The notes under the pieces: model-generated
What the model was told of the DNA's origin: nothing
Database searches by the model: none
The model's input: only the letters and a program-made list of their open reading frames with translations
Shown: positions 1-7,409 of the stretch, piece by piece
Layout: each line of letters begins with the position of its first letter
How positions within the stretch are numbered: the stretch's first letter is position 1
Translations under genes and position numbers: made by a program
NCBI GenBank assembly: GCA_021161885.1
Contig: JAGGZS010000133.1
Span: forward strand, 1-12,897
Source of the DNA: a bacterium
GTDB lineage: Bacteria > Auribacterota > Auribacteria > Auribacterales > Auribacteraceae
Reading direction: 5' to 3'
Length of the DNA stretch: 12,897 nt

Positions 1-78
1 AAAAAAAAGAAATTTTTCTAATAAAATACTTGATTTAATCTGGTTTGTAAATATTTTTATAGAAAAAAATTTTTTTTA

Positions 79-1596
79 TTACTGTTTTTTAAGGCGAGGG
101 TCTAACGCGTCCCTTATTCCTTCACCCGCAAGATTAAACGCGGTTACCGTAATAAATATGGCTAACCCGGGGAACAGCGTAAGCCACCATGTGCCCTGAA
201 TATCATTCCTGCCGTTGTTGAGCAGGTCGCCCCAGCTTGCGGTTGGCTGTGGCACTCCAAACCCCAAAAACGATAAAGCCGACTCAGTCAGTATCGCCCC
301 TGCAATACCAAATGAAACAGAGACCAGAATAGGTCCTATCCCGTTAGGCAGAATATGTTTGAATATAATTCTCGTAGATGACGCGCCCAGAGCTTCAGCG
401 GCAGTAACAAATTGTTGCCTGACAAGTTTTAAAAATTCACCACGGCATAACCTTGCTATACCTGTCCAGCCGGTAACACCAATAACAACCATAATATTTA
501 TGATACTCGGTCTTAAAAACGCGAGCACGGTAAGAATAAGAAAAAATACGGGAAAACAAATAACTATTTCTATTATTCTCGATATGGTTATGTCGACCCA
601 ACCTCTAAAGTATCCGGCGATTGAGCCGAAAAACACCCCTATTACAAAACAAAGCCCTACCGCTATAAAACCTATCGACATAGATATGCGTGTGCCCCAT
701 ATCATTCTGCATAAAACATCTCTGCCGTTTGTATCGGTACCGAGAAGATGAAAGTTATCCGAGCGTTTATCTGCAGGAATAAGCCATGACGGTTTGCGGC
801 TCGCTTCAGTTATTATGTTTTCATTTTCACCATAGGCGATAATCGGAAAAACGCAGAACGATTTACCGGCAAGTTCATTTGCCAACTGTTTGTAGTCGGT
901 TGGGTCAAACTTTGGTTTTACGCAAATTAACCATAGCAACGATGCGGACAATGAAATGATAAGGCATAATATTATCTCTTTTTTGAGCTTTATAGGAGAA
1001 TTTTTGCGCCGAAATAAATTTTTTAAAATTACAAAAATTATAAATAACGGATACAGCGCAATAAAAAAAATATTAAGCGGCGTTAAACTTTTTAAAGCCG
1101 GAAAATAAAAAACATATTGCAAATCTATCTTATCAATAAAAAATTCGATTTCAAATACCGTTGCCAGTTCGGTTAAATTTTCATTATTAAAAGTTTTAAT
1201 TCCTTCAAACAATTTTTTTTCTAATTTATTAAGATATTCCCGTCTTTTTGGGGACAGATGAGGTTTAAGTTTTTTTATTGACCGTTTTAAATTGGTTTTT
1301 AACGATTGCAGCTGTTTTTTATCTTGCCGATTAAGCGCTTTCTTATTTTTAAGTTTTTCTGCCGTTATTGAAATCCGTGAAATGTTTGAGATGGTTACGT
1401 AATATAAATCATCATATTTATCAGGGAACTGTCCGAACAAGGCAAGCGGTTTGCTGTTAGCGATTAACGGAGCGAAACAAGCGACAAAAAAAAGGAACAG
1501 GATAATTATAACGCCTGTAACAGCCAGTTTATTTTTAACGAACTGGTGCAGGATCAATTCCATATATGCCGGTGAATAATTTTGTTTTTTATTCAT
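79..1596 (-). CDS. oppC: OppC-type ABC transporter permease with large insertion
   Basis: Inner-membrane permease subunit of an oligopeptide/dipeptide importer, 505 residues where the family is usually about 280-340. TM1 is at residues 22-46. The conserved permease core resumes at HLLGTDTNGRDVL (283-295), followed by the usual membrane segments and the EAA loop (EALGASSTRIIFKHILPNG, 401-419) that docks on the ATPases. The C-terminal SFLGFGVPQP and DPRL motifs are typical of OppC/DppC. Between TM1 and the core lie about 235 extra residues. The stretch before HLLGTD (FPIIAYGE) resembles the longer YejE-type subunits, but the insertion here is much larger. I start at the ATG at 1596, which overlaps the oppB stop by 8 bases. 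An in-frame TTG at 1620 would add eight residues not expected of the family; a GAGG lies 13 bases upstream of the ATG. Last gene of the opp cluster. Family assignment is firm; the substrate is unknown. Confidence 0.93.
   Translation of the reverse strand: MNKKQNYSPAYMELILHQFVKNKLAVTGVIIILFLFFVACFAPLIANSKPLALFGQFPDKYDDLYYVTISNISRISITAEKLKNKKALNRQDKKQLQSLKTNLKRSIKKLKPHLSPKRREYLNKLEKKLFEGIKTFNNENLTELATVFEIEFFIDKIDLQYVFYFPALKSLTPLNIFFIALYPLFIIFVILKNLFRRKNSPIKLKKEIILCLIISLSASLLWLICVKPKFDPTDYKQLANELAGKSFCVFPIIAYGENENIITEASRKPSWLIPADKRSDNFHLLGTDTNGRDVLCRMIWGTRISMSIGFIAVGLCFVIGVFFGSIAGYFRGWVDITISRIIEIVICFPVFFLILTVLAFLRPSIINIMVVIGVTGWTGIARLCRGEFLKLVRQQFVTAAEALGASSTRIIFKHILPNGIGPILVSVSFGIAGAILTESALSFLGFGVPQPTASWGDLLNNGRNDIQGTWWLTLFPGLAIFITVTAFNLAGEGIRDALDPRLKKQ
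757..1461 (-). other. Insertion in first periplasmic loop of OppC: coiled coil plus extra TM hairpin
   Basis: Residues 46-280 of OppC are absent from ordinary OppC/DppC proteins. Residues 74-135 are Lys/Leu-rich and predicted by eye to form a helical hairpin or coiled coil. Residues 173-195 and 207-225 are two hydrophobic segments joined by a basic turn (FRRKNSPIKLKK, 195-206). The positive-inside rule puts that turn in the cytoplasm, so the pair would enter and leave the membrane and return the chain to the periplasm, keeping the topology of the core. Function unknown. The boundaries are estimates from where the family consensus stops and resumes. Confidence 0.75.
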
Positions 1597-3205
1597 TATT
1601 AAAATTAATCCTCGGGTCAACTAAAACGTAAGCGATATCACTGCATAACATTCCGATAAGCGTTAAAAACGCAGAAAAAAATGCTATTGCGTTGATTATC
1701 GGATAATCACGGTTAAGAATCGCCTCGAACGACAGTTTGCCCATCCCCTCAATTGTAAAAATTTCTTCTATTATAATGCTTCCGCCTAAAAGGGCAGGGA
1801 GCAGGAATGCCAGTAATGTTACCGTGGGTATCAGGGCATTACGCAGAGCGTGTTTAAAAATCACCGCTCGTTCGCTCAATCCTTTAGCCCGCGCAGTCCT
1901 TATAAAATCTTGCCTGATTATGTCAAGCATACCCACTCTCATCTGACGCGATACATAAGCGAAACTTGCGTATGTCAAACAGGTTATAGGTAAAACAAGA
2001 TGCCATATCCAGTCTAACATCCATTTTATGAAAGTTAAATTTTCAGCGCCGGGAGAATGAAGAAACCGAGTAGGAAAAATGTTAGGGAAATCACCTCCCG
2101 TAGTGAACAATATAAACATATTCGCTACCCAGAAACTCGGTAGTGAATACAGTATAAACAATGTTACAGTGATTATTTTGTCCGATAATTTATATTGATG
2201 AACCGCAGAAAAAACGCCGAGAGGTATAGCTATAATGTAAGTTATGAATATGGATATTAAACTCAACTGCATCGATATGGGCAGGCGTTCTTTAATCAGT
2301 TCAATAACAGGCATATGATGAGAATAAGATTCCCCAAAATCAAGTTTTATAACCATGCCTATCCATTGGGCGAACTGGGTTTTTGTGAAAATTCTAAACA
2401 AAGATTCAGTCGGCGAGAAGGTGATATAATAATGGCTGTTTCTTGACCACCATTTTTTCCATCTCTTGATTACTGCCTTTTTTGATTGCCCTGTATCGTT
2501 TTTATTGATTATCCACGGCTTTTTGGATATTTTCGCGCAGAGATTAAATAAATCCGCTGATTTATCAGGAGACACCTTAAAGGCTTTATCTAAAATATAC
2601 GGCAATGCGGCAGTATTAGATATCAACAGATTTTTTTTTGCCGGCTCATTAGACGGATCGGTTAAAAATGCCGTAAGATTCTTTTTAATGAACGATTTAT
2701 CATAATAGTTTTTGACGGCATTGTGGAAATTTTGTATCTCGGATATTTTTTCTTCAATATTTAAATCTGTTTTTAACGGGATACGATTGGTTTTCTGCGC
2801 GATTTTAATAATATTATCTCTATAAGGAATATATTTTTTATCATTTAAAAATTTCACAAGATACGGCAAGGTAACATTACCTAAACTTATAAGAGTAGTT
2901 TCCGCTTCATATCTGGTATATTCGTCGGGCGCGTTTAATGATTTTATCAATGAAACCGTATTTGTTTTAATATTTTCGTTACGGAAATTAAAAAGCAAAG
3001 GCCTGTCGAAACCGTATAATTTGCGGGTTTGTTCTATAAGCTGTTTGGATAATTGCTGGCTGCCCGGTCCTGACTGCCCGATAGACTGGAGTTTCAACGA
3101 AGCCGGATCGCCCGGCGCTAACCTTGTTACGCAGAAAGTTATTACCATAATGCCCAGTAGTGTAATAATCATCCAGAGCAGTCGTTTTAGAATATAATCT
3201 TTCAT
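1589..3205 (-). CDS. oppB: OppB-type ABC transporter permease with HEAT-like insertion
   Basis: Second permease subunit of the importer, 538 residues against about 310-340 normally. TM1 (residues 7-28) is followed by the family motif RLAPGDPA (28-35) and the expected start of the periplasmic loop (LYGFDRPLL, 63-71). The core resumes with LDFGESYS (288-295), ERLPISMQLS (306-315) and five further membrane segments. The EAA loop is at 439-461 (RARGLSERAVIFKHALRN begins at 438) and the typical C-terminal GSIIIEEIFTIEGMGKL at 475-491. About 200 extra residues fill the gap. The ATG at 3205 shares one base with the oppA stop (TAATG) and has a GAGG five bases upstream, so oppA and oppB should be translationally coupled. 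The OppB assignment is firm, as the N-terminal PGDPA and C-terminal motifs distinguish it from OppC. Confidence 0.94.
   Translation of the reverse strand: MKDYILKRLLWMIITLLGIMVITFCVTRLAPGDPASLKLQSIGQSGPGSQQLSKQLIEQTRKLYGFDRPLLFNFRNENIKTNTVSLIKSLNAPDEYTRYEAETTLISLGNVTLPYLVKFLNDKKYIPYRDNIIKIAQKTNRIPLKTDLNIEEKISEIQNFHNAVKNYYDKSFIKKNLTAFLTDPSNEPAKKNLLISNTAALPYILDKAFKVSPDKSADLFNLCAKISKKPWIINKNDTGQSKKAVIKRWKKWWSRNSHYYITFSPTESLFRIFTKTQFAQWIGMVIKLDFGESYSHHMPVIELIKERLPISMQLSLISIFITYIIAIPLGVFSAVHQYKLSDKIITVTLFILYSLPSFWVANMFILFTTGGDFPNIFPTRFLHSPGAENLTFIKWMLDWIWHLVLPITCLTYASFAYVSRQMRVGMLDIIRQDFIRTARAKGLSERAVIFKHALRNALIPTVTLLAFLLPALLGGSIIIEEIFTIEGMGKLSFEAILNRDYPIINAIAFFSAFLTLIGMLCSDIAYVLVDPRINFNNE
2375..2977 (-). 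other. Insertion in first periplasmic loop of OppB with two HEAT-like repeats
   Basis: Residues about 77-277 of OppB have no counterpart in ordinary OppB proteins. Two segments resemble each other: TLISLGNVTLPYLVKFL (104-120) and LLISNTAALPYILDKAF (193-209). They share an L-I-S start and an LPY core, and each is followed by about 25 helical residues ending in Lys-rich ALPHA-helix-like sequence. The pattern of small residue, Gly/Asn turn and Pro at the second helix is HEAT-like. The insertion ends with a Trp cluster (RWKKWWSRN, 248-256). HEAT-type solenoids usually bind proteins; that role here is inference. Confidence 0.65.
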
Positions 3206-5247
3206 TATTCCTCTTTAGATTTATAGATATACCATTCGGATATGTTGTAGCCAGAACCCGTAGAATACAGTTTAACGTTCCTGAACTTTTTGTTATAAAA
3301 AAATAGGCTCTGAAAACAGAACATAAACGTATAAGGCTGTTCCTCGTGCAAAATATGATGCAGTTCCCTGTAAAGAGACCATCTTTTCAGCTGGTCAAAC
3401 GTTTCGCGTCCTTCCTCGAGAATTTCGTCTGCCCGTTCGTTTCGGAACCCGACATAGTTTGAGCCTCTGTTTTTTATTTGCGAAGAATGCCATATCTGAA
3501 AAGGATCGCTGTCTATAGACGATCCCCACGCAAACCTGACTGCGTCGAATTTTCTATCTGCTACGGTCTCTCCGAAGATAGTCCAGTCGATTTTTCGGAT
3601 AAGCATTTTTATGCCCGCTTTTTCTATACTTTCTTTCACTATATCGGCTATTTTTTGGTGATAATCTCTTGCGTTATGTATAAGGTATTCGAATTCAAAA
3701 GGTTGCCCGTTCTTATCAATTATGCCGTCGCCGTCGTGATCGAGCCAGCCCGCTTTTCTAAGAAGCCGTTTCGCTTTTTTTAATGAATATTCATAAGGCT
3801 CTATATTGTGATCATATATAGGGCCGTTAATGTAAAAAGGACCTGTAACACGCGTTACGAGTCCTCTATGGATTTCCCTCGCGATTTTATCAAGAGGTAT
3901 TAAGTGAGTCATAGCTTGCCTGACAAGTTTATCTTTGAAGAACGGGGTATCCATATTCCAGCCTATGTATGTGTACATAGGCACAGTGATATGGGCTCTG
4001 GCGAATTTGGCTTTAAACTGAGCAGTGTTTGTCTGGCCGGCAAACCATATATCCGGCTCAATATCAAAGTCAGCGTCTATTTTACCGTTTTGGAGCTCTT
4101 TGAGCGCCGCGGTTTTATTGTTTATCACTGTCCATATAATTTTATCCAAATAAGGTTTACCTTTGGGTAGATACGCAAACCCGCATTTCTGAGCCCAGTA
4201 ATCTTTCACCTTTTCAATTACAATCTCTTTGCCTTTGTCCCATTTTAAAAAACGGTAACCTCCGTTGCCTACTGGATGCCTGTTTGCCCAATGGCTGTTA
4301 AAAAAATTCCCGAACGCCTCGTCATCACCTTGGAATTTCTCGGGAGTGTATATATGTTTAGGGAGAATAGTCAAACCGCCGCAAAAATTTAATGATAAAA
4401 AATAAGATTTCGCGTAAGTAAATTTTACGGTTTGATCGTTAATGATTTCAAGATTTTCAATATCATTGTAATAATTGCGCAGCGGCGCGGCATCAACATA
4501 TTTATTCCTTATTAGGTCAAGGCTGAATTTTATGTCCTCAACAGTTAATTCTTTGCCGTCGTGCCATTTAACCCCTTTTCTTATAAGAAAATAATAAACC
4601 GAATTTTTTAAAATAGATTTTTTATCAGGATTATCCTGCCGGTCAGCGATGTTGGTTATTGGGATAGATTCCGCGTTATCTGTTTCGCAAGGAGATATTT
4701 CTACAGTGTAACCTATATCTTTTATATTGCCTTTAAAAACGGTGTTGTCATTAACGATTACTTTGCCGTCGTTATCGTTTTGATATTTTATATCGTGTTT
4801 GCATAGAACCACGGTTCCTTTATTTTTTACGATTTTTAAAATTTTATCGGTTCGGCTTATTATTGTGCCTTCAATAGCGGAACCGTCTTTTAAGATAATC
4901 CTGTCTCTTGTTTCCCATCGCTTTGCTATCCACGGAAGCCATTCTAAAGTTTCGGGATCTCTTGTTATCAATGAATCAAAAAGAAAACTGTTTACCATGC
5001 GCGACTGCTGCCCGTTGTCTGTGATAGGATTTAAACTTTTCGGATCAGTAGGTATACGTATGACGATTTGCCCGCCCGGTACCGGTTGTTCATTTTCACG
5101 GTCTTTATCCGTAACCAGATCGTTAAACTCGTCTAACGTAGGTTTTTTGATAAAATCTTTTAACGATATTTTTTTGCCTGCTGTTTGCGCGTGAACACTA
5201 ACAGCCGCAAGTAAAAACATAATGATAAAAAAACTAATTTTTTTCAT
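3205..5247 (-). CDS. oppA: OppA-type periplasmic peptide-binding protein with insertion
   Basis: Extracytoplasmic solute-binding protein of family 5 (SBP_bac_5), which captures peptides or similar ligands and delivers them to OppBC. The N-terminus is a Sec signal peptide (MKK, then a hydrophobic core at 5-17) with likely cleavage after VHA (residue 20). There is no lipobox cysteine, so the mature protein should be free in the periplasm. Family landmarks are PKSLNPITDN (69-78), FLFDSLITRD (88-97), LIRKGVKWHDGKELTVEDIKFS (from 221) and GWNMDTPFFKDKLVRQAM (429-446). An Asp-rich DHDGDGIID loop (503-511) resembles metal-binding loops found in several family members. Length is 680 residues; without the insertion at 113-216 it is about 576, normal for the family. 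The ATG at 5247 overlaps oppF by 14 bases and has a GGAG seven bases upstream. The ligand cannot be read from the sequence. Confidence 0.93.
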   Translation of the reverse strand: MKKISFFIIMFLLAAVSVHAQTAGKKISLKDFIKKPTLDEFNDLVTDKDRENEQPVPGGQIVIRIPTDPKSLNPITDNGQQSRMVNSFLFDSLITRDPETLEWLPWIAKRWETRDRIILKDGSAIEGTIISRTDKILKIVKNKGTVVLCKHDIKYQNDNDGKVIVNDNTVFKGNIKDIGYTVEISPCETDNAESIPITNIADRQDNPDKKSILKNSVYYFLIRKGVKWHDGKELTVEDIKFSLDLIRNKYVDAAPLRNYYNDIENLEIINDQTVKFTYAKSYFLSLNFCGGLTILPKHIYTPEKFQGDDEAFGNFFNSHWANRHPVGNGGYRFLKWDKGKEIVIEKVKDYWAQKCGFAYLPKGKPYLDKIIWTVINNKTAALKELQNGKIDADFDIEPDIWFAGQTNTAQFKAKFARAHITVPMYTYIGWNMDTPFFKDKLVRQAMTHLIPLDKIAREIHRGLVTRVTGPFYINGPIYDHNIEPYEYSLKKAKRLLRKAGWLDHDGDGIIDKNGQPFEFEYLIHNARDYHQKIADIVKESIEKAGIKMLIRKIDWTIFGETVADRKFDAVRFAWGSSIDSDPFQIWHSSQIKNRGSNYVGFRNERADEILEEGRETFDQLKRWSLYRELHHILHEEQPYTFMFCFQSLFFYNKKFRNVKLYSTGSGYNISEWYIYKSKEE
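4600..4911 (-). other. Insertion in OppA with two Sm/SH3-like beta repeats
   Basis: Residues about 113-216 split the usual solute-binding protein sequence between the AKRWE motif (108-112) and YYFLIRKGVKW (218-228), which are normally separated by only a short beta turn. The first half reads IILKDGSAIEGTI (117-129) and ends GTVVLCKHDIKY (144-155). The second has VIVNDNTVFKGNI (163-175) and ends SIPITNIADR (194-203). Each fits a small five-strand barrel pattern: hydrophobic, D-G/N turn, F/I-x-G-x-I, then a closing strand with D/N-I. The fold is inferred from pattern only. Confidence 0.6.
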
Positions 5248-6247
5248 CGGCTAACTCCATAGATTGTTTATTCACGAAAAAACATGAGCAGAAATGTTCG
5301 TTTTCTTTTTTTTCAAAATCAGGGTATTTTGTTTTGCATTTATCTTTTGCCTGCGGGCATCTTGGATGAAAATAACACCCTGAAGGCGGATTGACAGGCG
5401 AAGGAATATCTCCTTTTAAAACAATGCGTTTTTTGCCTGATCTCGGATCAGGCACAGGGATAGCCGACAAAAGGGCTTGCGTATAAGGATGCAGCGGATT
5501 GGAAAACAGGTTATCTGTTGAAGCATACTCCACTATTTTACCAAGATACATCACGGCTATATAGTCGCTTACATGTTTCACCACCCCGAGATCGTGAGAA
5601 ATAAACATATAAGCTAAACCAAACTCTTTTTGCAGATTTTCAAGCAGATTAATAATCTGAGCCTGCACAGATACGTCTAACGCGGAAACCGCTTCATCGC
5701 AAACAATAAATTTTGGGTTCAAAGCAAGAGCTCTCGCTATCCCGATTCGCTGGCGCTGACCGCCGCTGAATTCATGCGGGTACCTGTTGTAATAATCAGG
5801 AGCTAACCCTACTATATCAAGCAGCTCCTTCGCTCGGGACCGGCGGAACTTCTTGTTGCCTATCCTGTGGATTAATAACCCTTCCTCAATTATAGAACCT
5901 ACCGGCATTCTCGGATTTAAAGAGGAATAAGGGTCTTGGAAAATTATCTGAATCTCTTTCCTTAACGATTTTAACTCACGCCGTTTCAGGTTAAATAACG
6001 GTTTGCCGTCAAATATTACTTCACCGGAAGTAGGTTCAAGCAACCGCAAAATTGTCCTGCCTGCCGTGGTTTTTCCGCATCCGCTTTCACCTACTAAACC
6101 TAATGTTTTACATTTTTCGATGGAAAACGATATATCGTCAACCGCTTTAACGTAAGCATGAGTTTTCGCAAAAAATCCTTTGCGGACAGGAAAATATTTA
6201 CGCAGATTTTTTACTTCAATAAGAAAATTATTTTGGTTGATTTTCAT
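5234..6247 (-). CDS. oppF: OppF-type ABC transporter ATPase
   Basis: Cytoplasmic ATPase of the peptide importer, 337 residues, a normal length. It has Walker A GESGCGKT (53-60), Q-loop IIFQDP (Q104), ABC signature SGGQRQR (161-167), Walker B FIVCDEA (180-186) with the D-loop SALD, and the switch histidine H218 in FISHDLG. The C-terminal oligopeptide extension (HPYTQALLSA, from 253) ends in the cysteine motif CYFHPRC-x6-C with a further HFCSC (C291, C297, C304, C320/C322). This arrangement is linked to a [4Fe-4S] cluster in homologous peptide permeases. It overlaps oppD by 20 bases, with GAGGG six bases before the ATG. The N-terminal VRKGFFAKTHAYVKAVDDISF is the OppF/DppF rather than the OppD form. 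Confidence 0.95.
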   Translation of the reverse strand: MKINQNNFLIEVKNLRKYFPVRKGFFAKTHAYVKAVDDISFSIEKCKTLGLVGESGCGKTTAGRTILRLLEPTSGEVIFDGKPLFNLKRRELKSLRKEIQIIFQDPYSSLNPRMPVGSIIEEGLLIHRIGNKKFRRSRAKELLDIVGLAPDYYNRYPHEFSGGQRQRIGIARALALNPKFIVCDEAVSALDVSVQAQIINLLENLQKEFGLAYMFISHDLGVVKHVSDYIAVMYLGKIVEYASTDNLFSNPLHPYTQALLSAIPVPDPRSGKKRIVLKGDIPSPVNPPSGCYFHPRCPQAKDKCKTKYPDFEKKENEHFCSCFFVNKQSMELADEKN

Positions 6248-7232
6248 AGTTGTCCCTCATAATACAGGCGGCGTAATGGTTTTTCGCTTTACATTTCAGT
6301 TCAGGCATTATGTTTTCACATTCAGGTTTTTTCATAAAACATCTTGGATGAAACGGACAGCCCGACGGGAAACTAAATGGATCAGGTACGGTCCCCATAA
6401 TAGGTTGTAAAACTTTTTTCTTATCAGATAAACTCGGCAATGACCTGAAAAGCCCTATCGTATAAGGATGTATCGGGTTATCAAATAACTCGTTCACATC
6501 GGTAAGCTCCACAATTTTACCCGCATACATAACCGCCACTTTATGTGCGGTTTCTGCTACAACACCAAGATCGTGTGTTATCATAAGGACAGACATACGG
6601 AATTTTTCCTGAAGCTCGTTTATCAAGTCCAGTATCTGGGCTTGGATGGTAACGTCTAAAGCAGTAGTGGGTTCATCGGCTATGAGCAGTTTAGGGTTAC
6701 AGCATAACGCCATAGCAATCATTACCCTTTGCATCATACCGCCTGACATTTGATGGGGATATTCGTTTATTCTTTGTTCAGGAGCGGGGATACCGGTTAT
6801 TTTAAGCATTTCTATAGCTTTATCTTTAAGGTCTTTGCCTCTTAAACCGAGATGAGTCTTTAAAACCTCTTTTATCTGAAACCCGATAGTAAAAACAGGG
6901 TTAAGGGCAGTCATCGGTTCCTGAAAAACCATGGCTATATCTTTGCCCCTTAATTTGCGCATCTGTTTCTCAGGTAAACAGAGCAAATCAGTGCCGCGAT
7001 AAAATATTGAACCTGAAACAATCTTTCCGGGCGGAGACGGCACAAGCCTTAAAAGAGAAAGAGCCGTTAAACTTTTTCCGCATCCGCTTTCGCCTACTAA
7101 ACAAAGGGTTTCCCGAGGGGATATTTTAAAGGAGATATCATCAACGGCTTTAACAATCCCTTCTTCAAGGAAAAAATGGGTCTTTAGATTTGAAACCTCC
7201 AACAATGGACGGCCGGTTAATTCATCGGACAT
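6228..7232 (-). CDS. oppD: OppD-type ABC transporter ATPase
   Basis: Second cytoplasmic ATPase of the importer, 334 residues; it would pair with OppF to power OppBC. Visible motifs are Walker A GESGCGKS (47-54), Q-loop MVFQEP (Q104), signature MSGGMMQR (162-169), Walker B LLIADEP (182-188) followed by TTALD, and H220 in MITHDLG. The C-terminal domain carries GCPFHPRC (291-298) with C305 and C323, a probable iron-sulfur site like that in OppF. It is the first gene of the opp cluster in an unusual D-F-A-B-C order. The ATG at 7232 is the only reasonable start because an in-frame TGA lies three codons upstream. Its ribosome binding site is the weakest here (AAGTG, 7 bases away) and forms one arm of a small inverted repeat. 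Confidence 0.94.
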   Translation of the reverse strand: MSDELTGRPLLEVSNLKTHFFLEEGIVKAVDDISFKISPRETLCLVGESGCGKSLTALSLLRLVPSPPGKIVSGSIFYRGTDLLCLPEKQMRKLRGKDIAMVFQEPMTALNPVFTIGFQIKEVLKTHLGLRGKDLKDKAIEMLKITGIPAPEQRINEYPHQMSGGMMQRVMIAMALCCNPKLLIADEPTTALDVTIQAQILDLINELQEKFRMSVLMITHDLGVVAETAHKVAVMYAGKIVELTDVNELFDNPIHPYTIGLFRSLPSLSDKKKVLQPIMGTVPDPFSFPSGCPFHPRCFMKKPECENIMPELKCKAKNHYAACIMRDNYENQPK

Positions 7233-7239
7233 ATTTGTT

Positions 7240-7255
7240 CACTTATTTAAAAGTG
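7240..7255 (-). promoter_or_regulatory. Small inverted repeat covering the oppD ribosome-binding region
   Basis: CACTT-ATTTAA-AAGTG is a perfect 5-bp inverted repeat with a 6-base loop, ending 7 bases before the oppD start codon. In the mRNA the right arm (AAGTG) is also the only Shine-Dalgarno-like sequence, so pairing could lower oppD initiation. It is short and could be chance in AT-rich DNA. Confidence 0.2.
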
Positions 7256-7268
7256 TATGAATTTATTT

Positions 7269-7297
7269 AATATATGCTTTTTGGACGATTAAATAAA
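7269..7297 (-). promoter_or_regulatory. Weak candidate promoter for the opp operon
   Basis: On the minus strand TATATT (7269-7274) matches a -10 box at five of six positions. With a 17-base spacer the -35 position holds TTTATT (7292-7297), a poor match. The opp genes may instead be read from the secG side, since no convincing terminator was seen in the 177-base gap (7233-7409). Confidence 0.2.
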
Positions 7298-7409
7298 ATT
7301 TTTTATTCGGATAAAATCAATATTTTGTTAGATAACTGTAAAATACGTTCGTAATGGAAAATTGTTTGTGCGTTACATTTTATCAAAAAATTTTTATTCC
7401 CTCGAATTA

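Noticed and set aside
1..78. Possible terminator after oppC (AGAAATTTTTCT at 8-19 next to an A/T run)
   Set aside because: The stem is A/T apart from one pair and leaves almost no loop; such patterns are expected by chance in this AT-rich DNA. The operon could continue beyond the left edge.
1597..1620. TTG start adding eight residues to OppC
   Set aside because: The ATG at 1596 gives the usual gene overlap with the oppB stop, and no ribosome binding site was seen before the TTG.
7381..7400. A/T run after secG as an intrinsic terminator
   Set aside because: There is a T-tract on the transcribed strand but no GC-containing hairpin before it.
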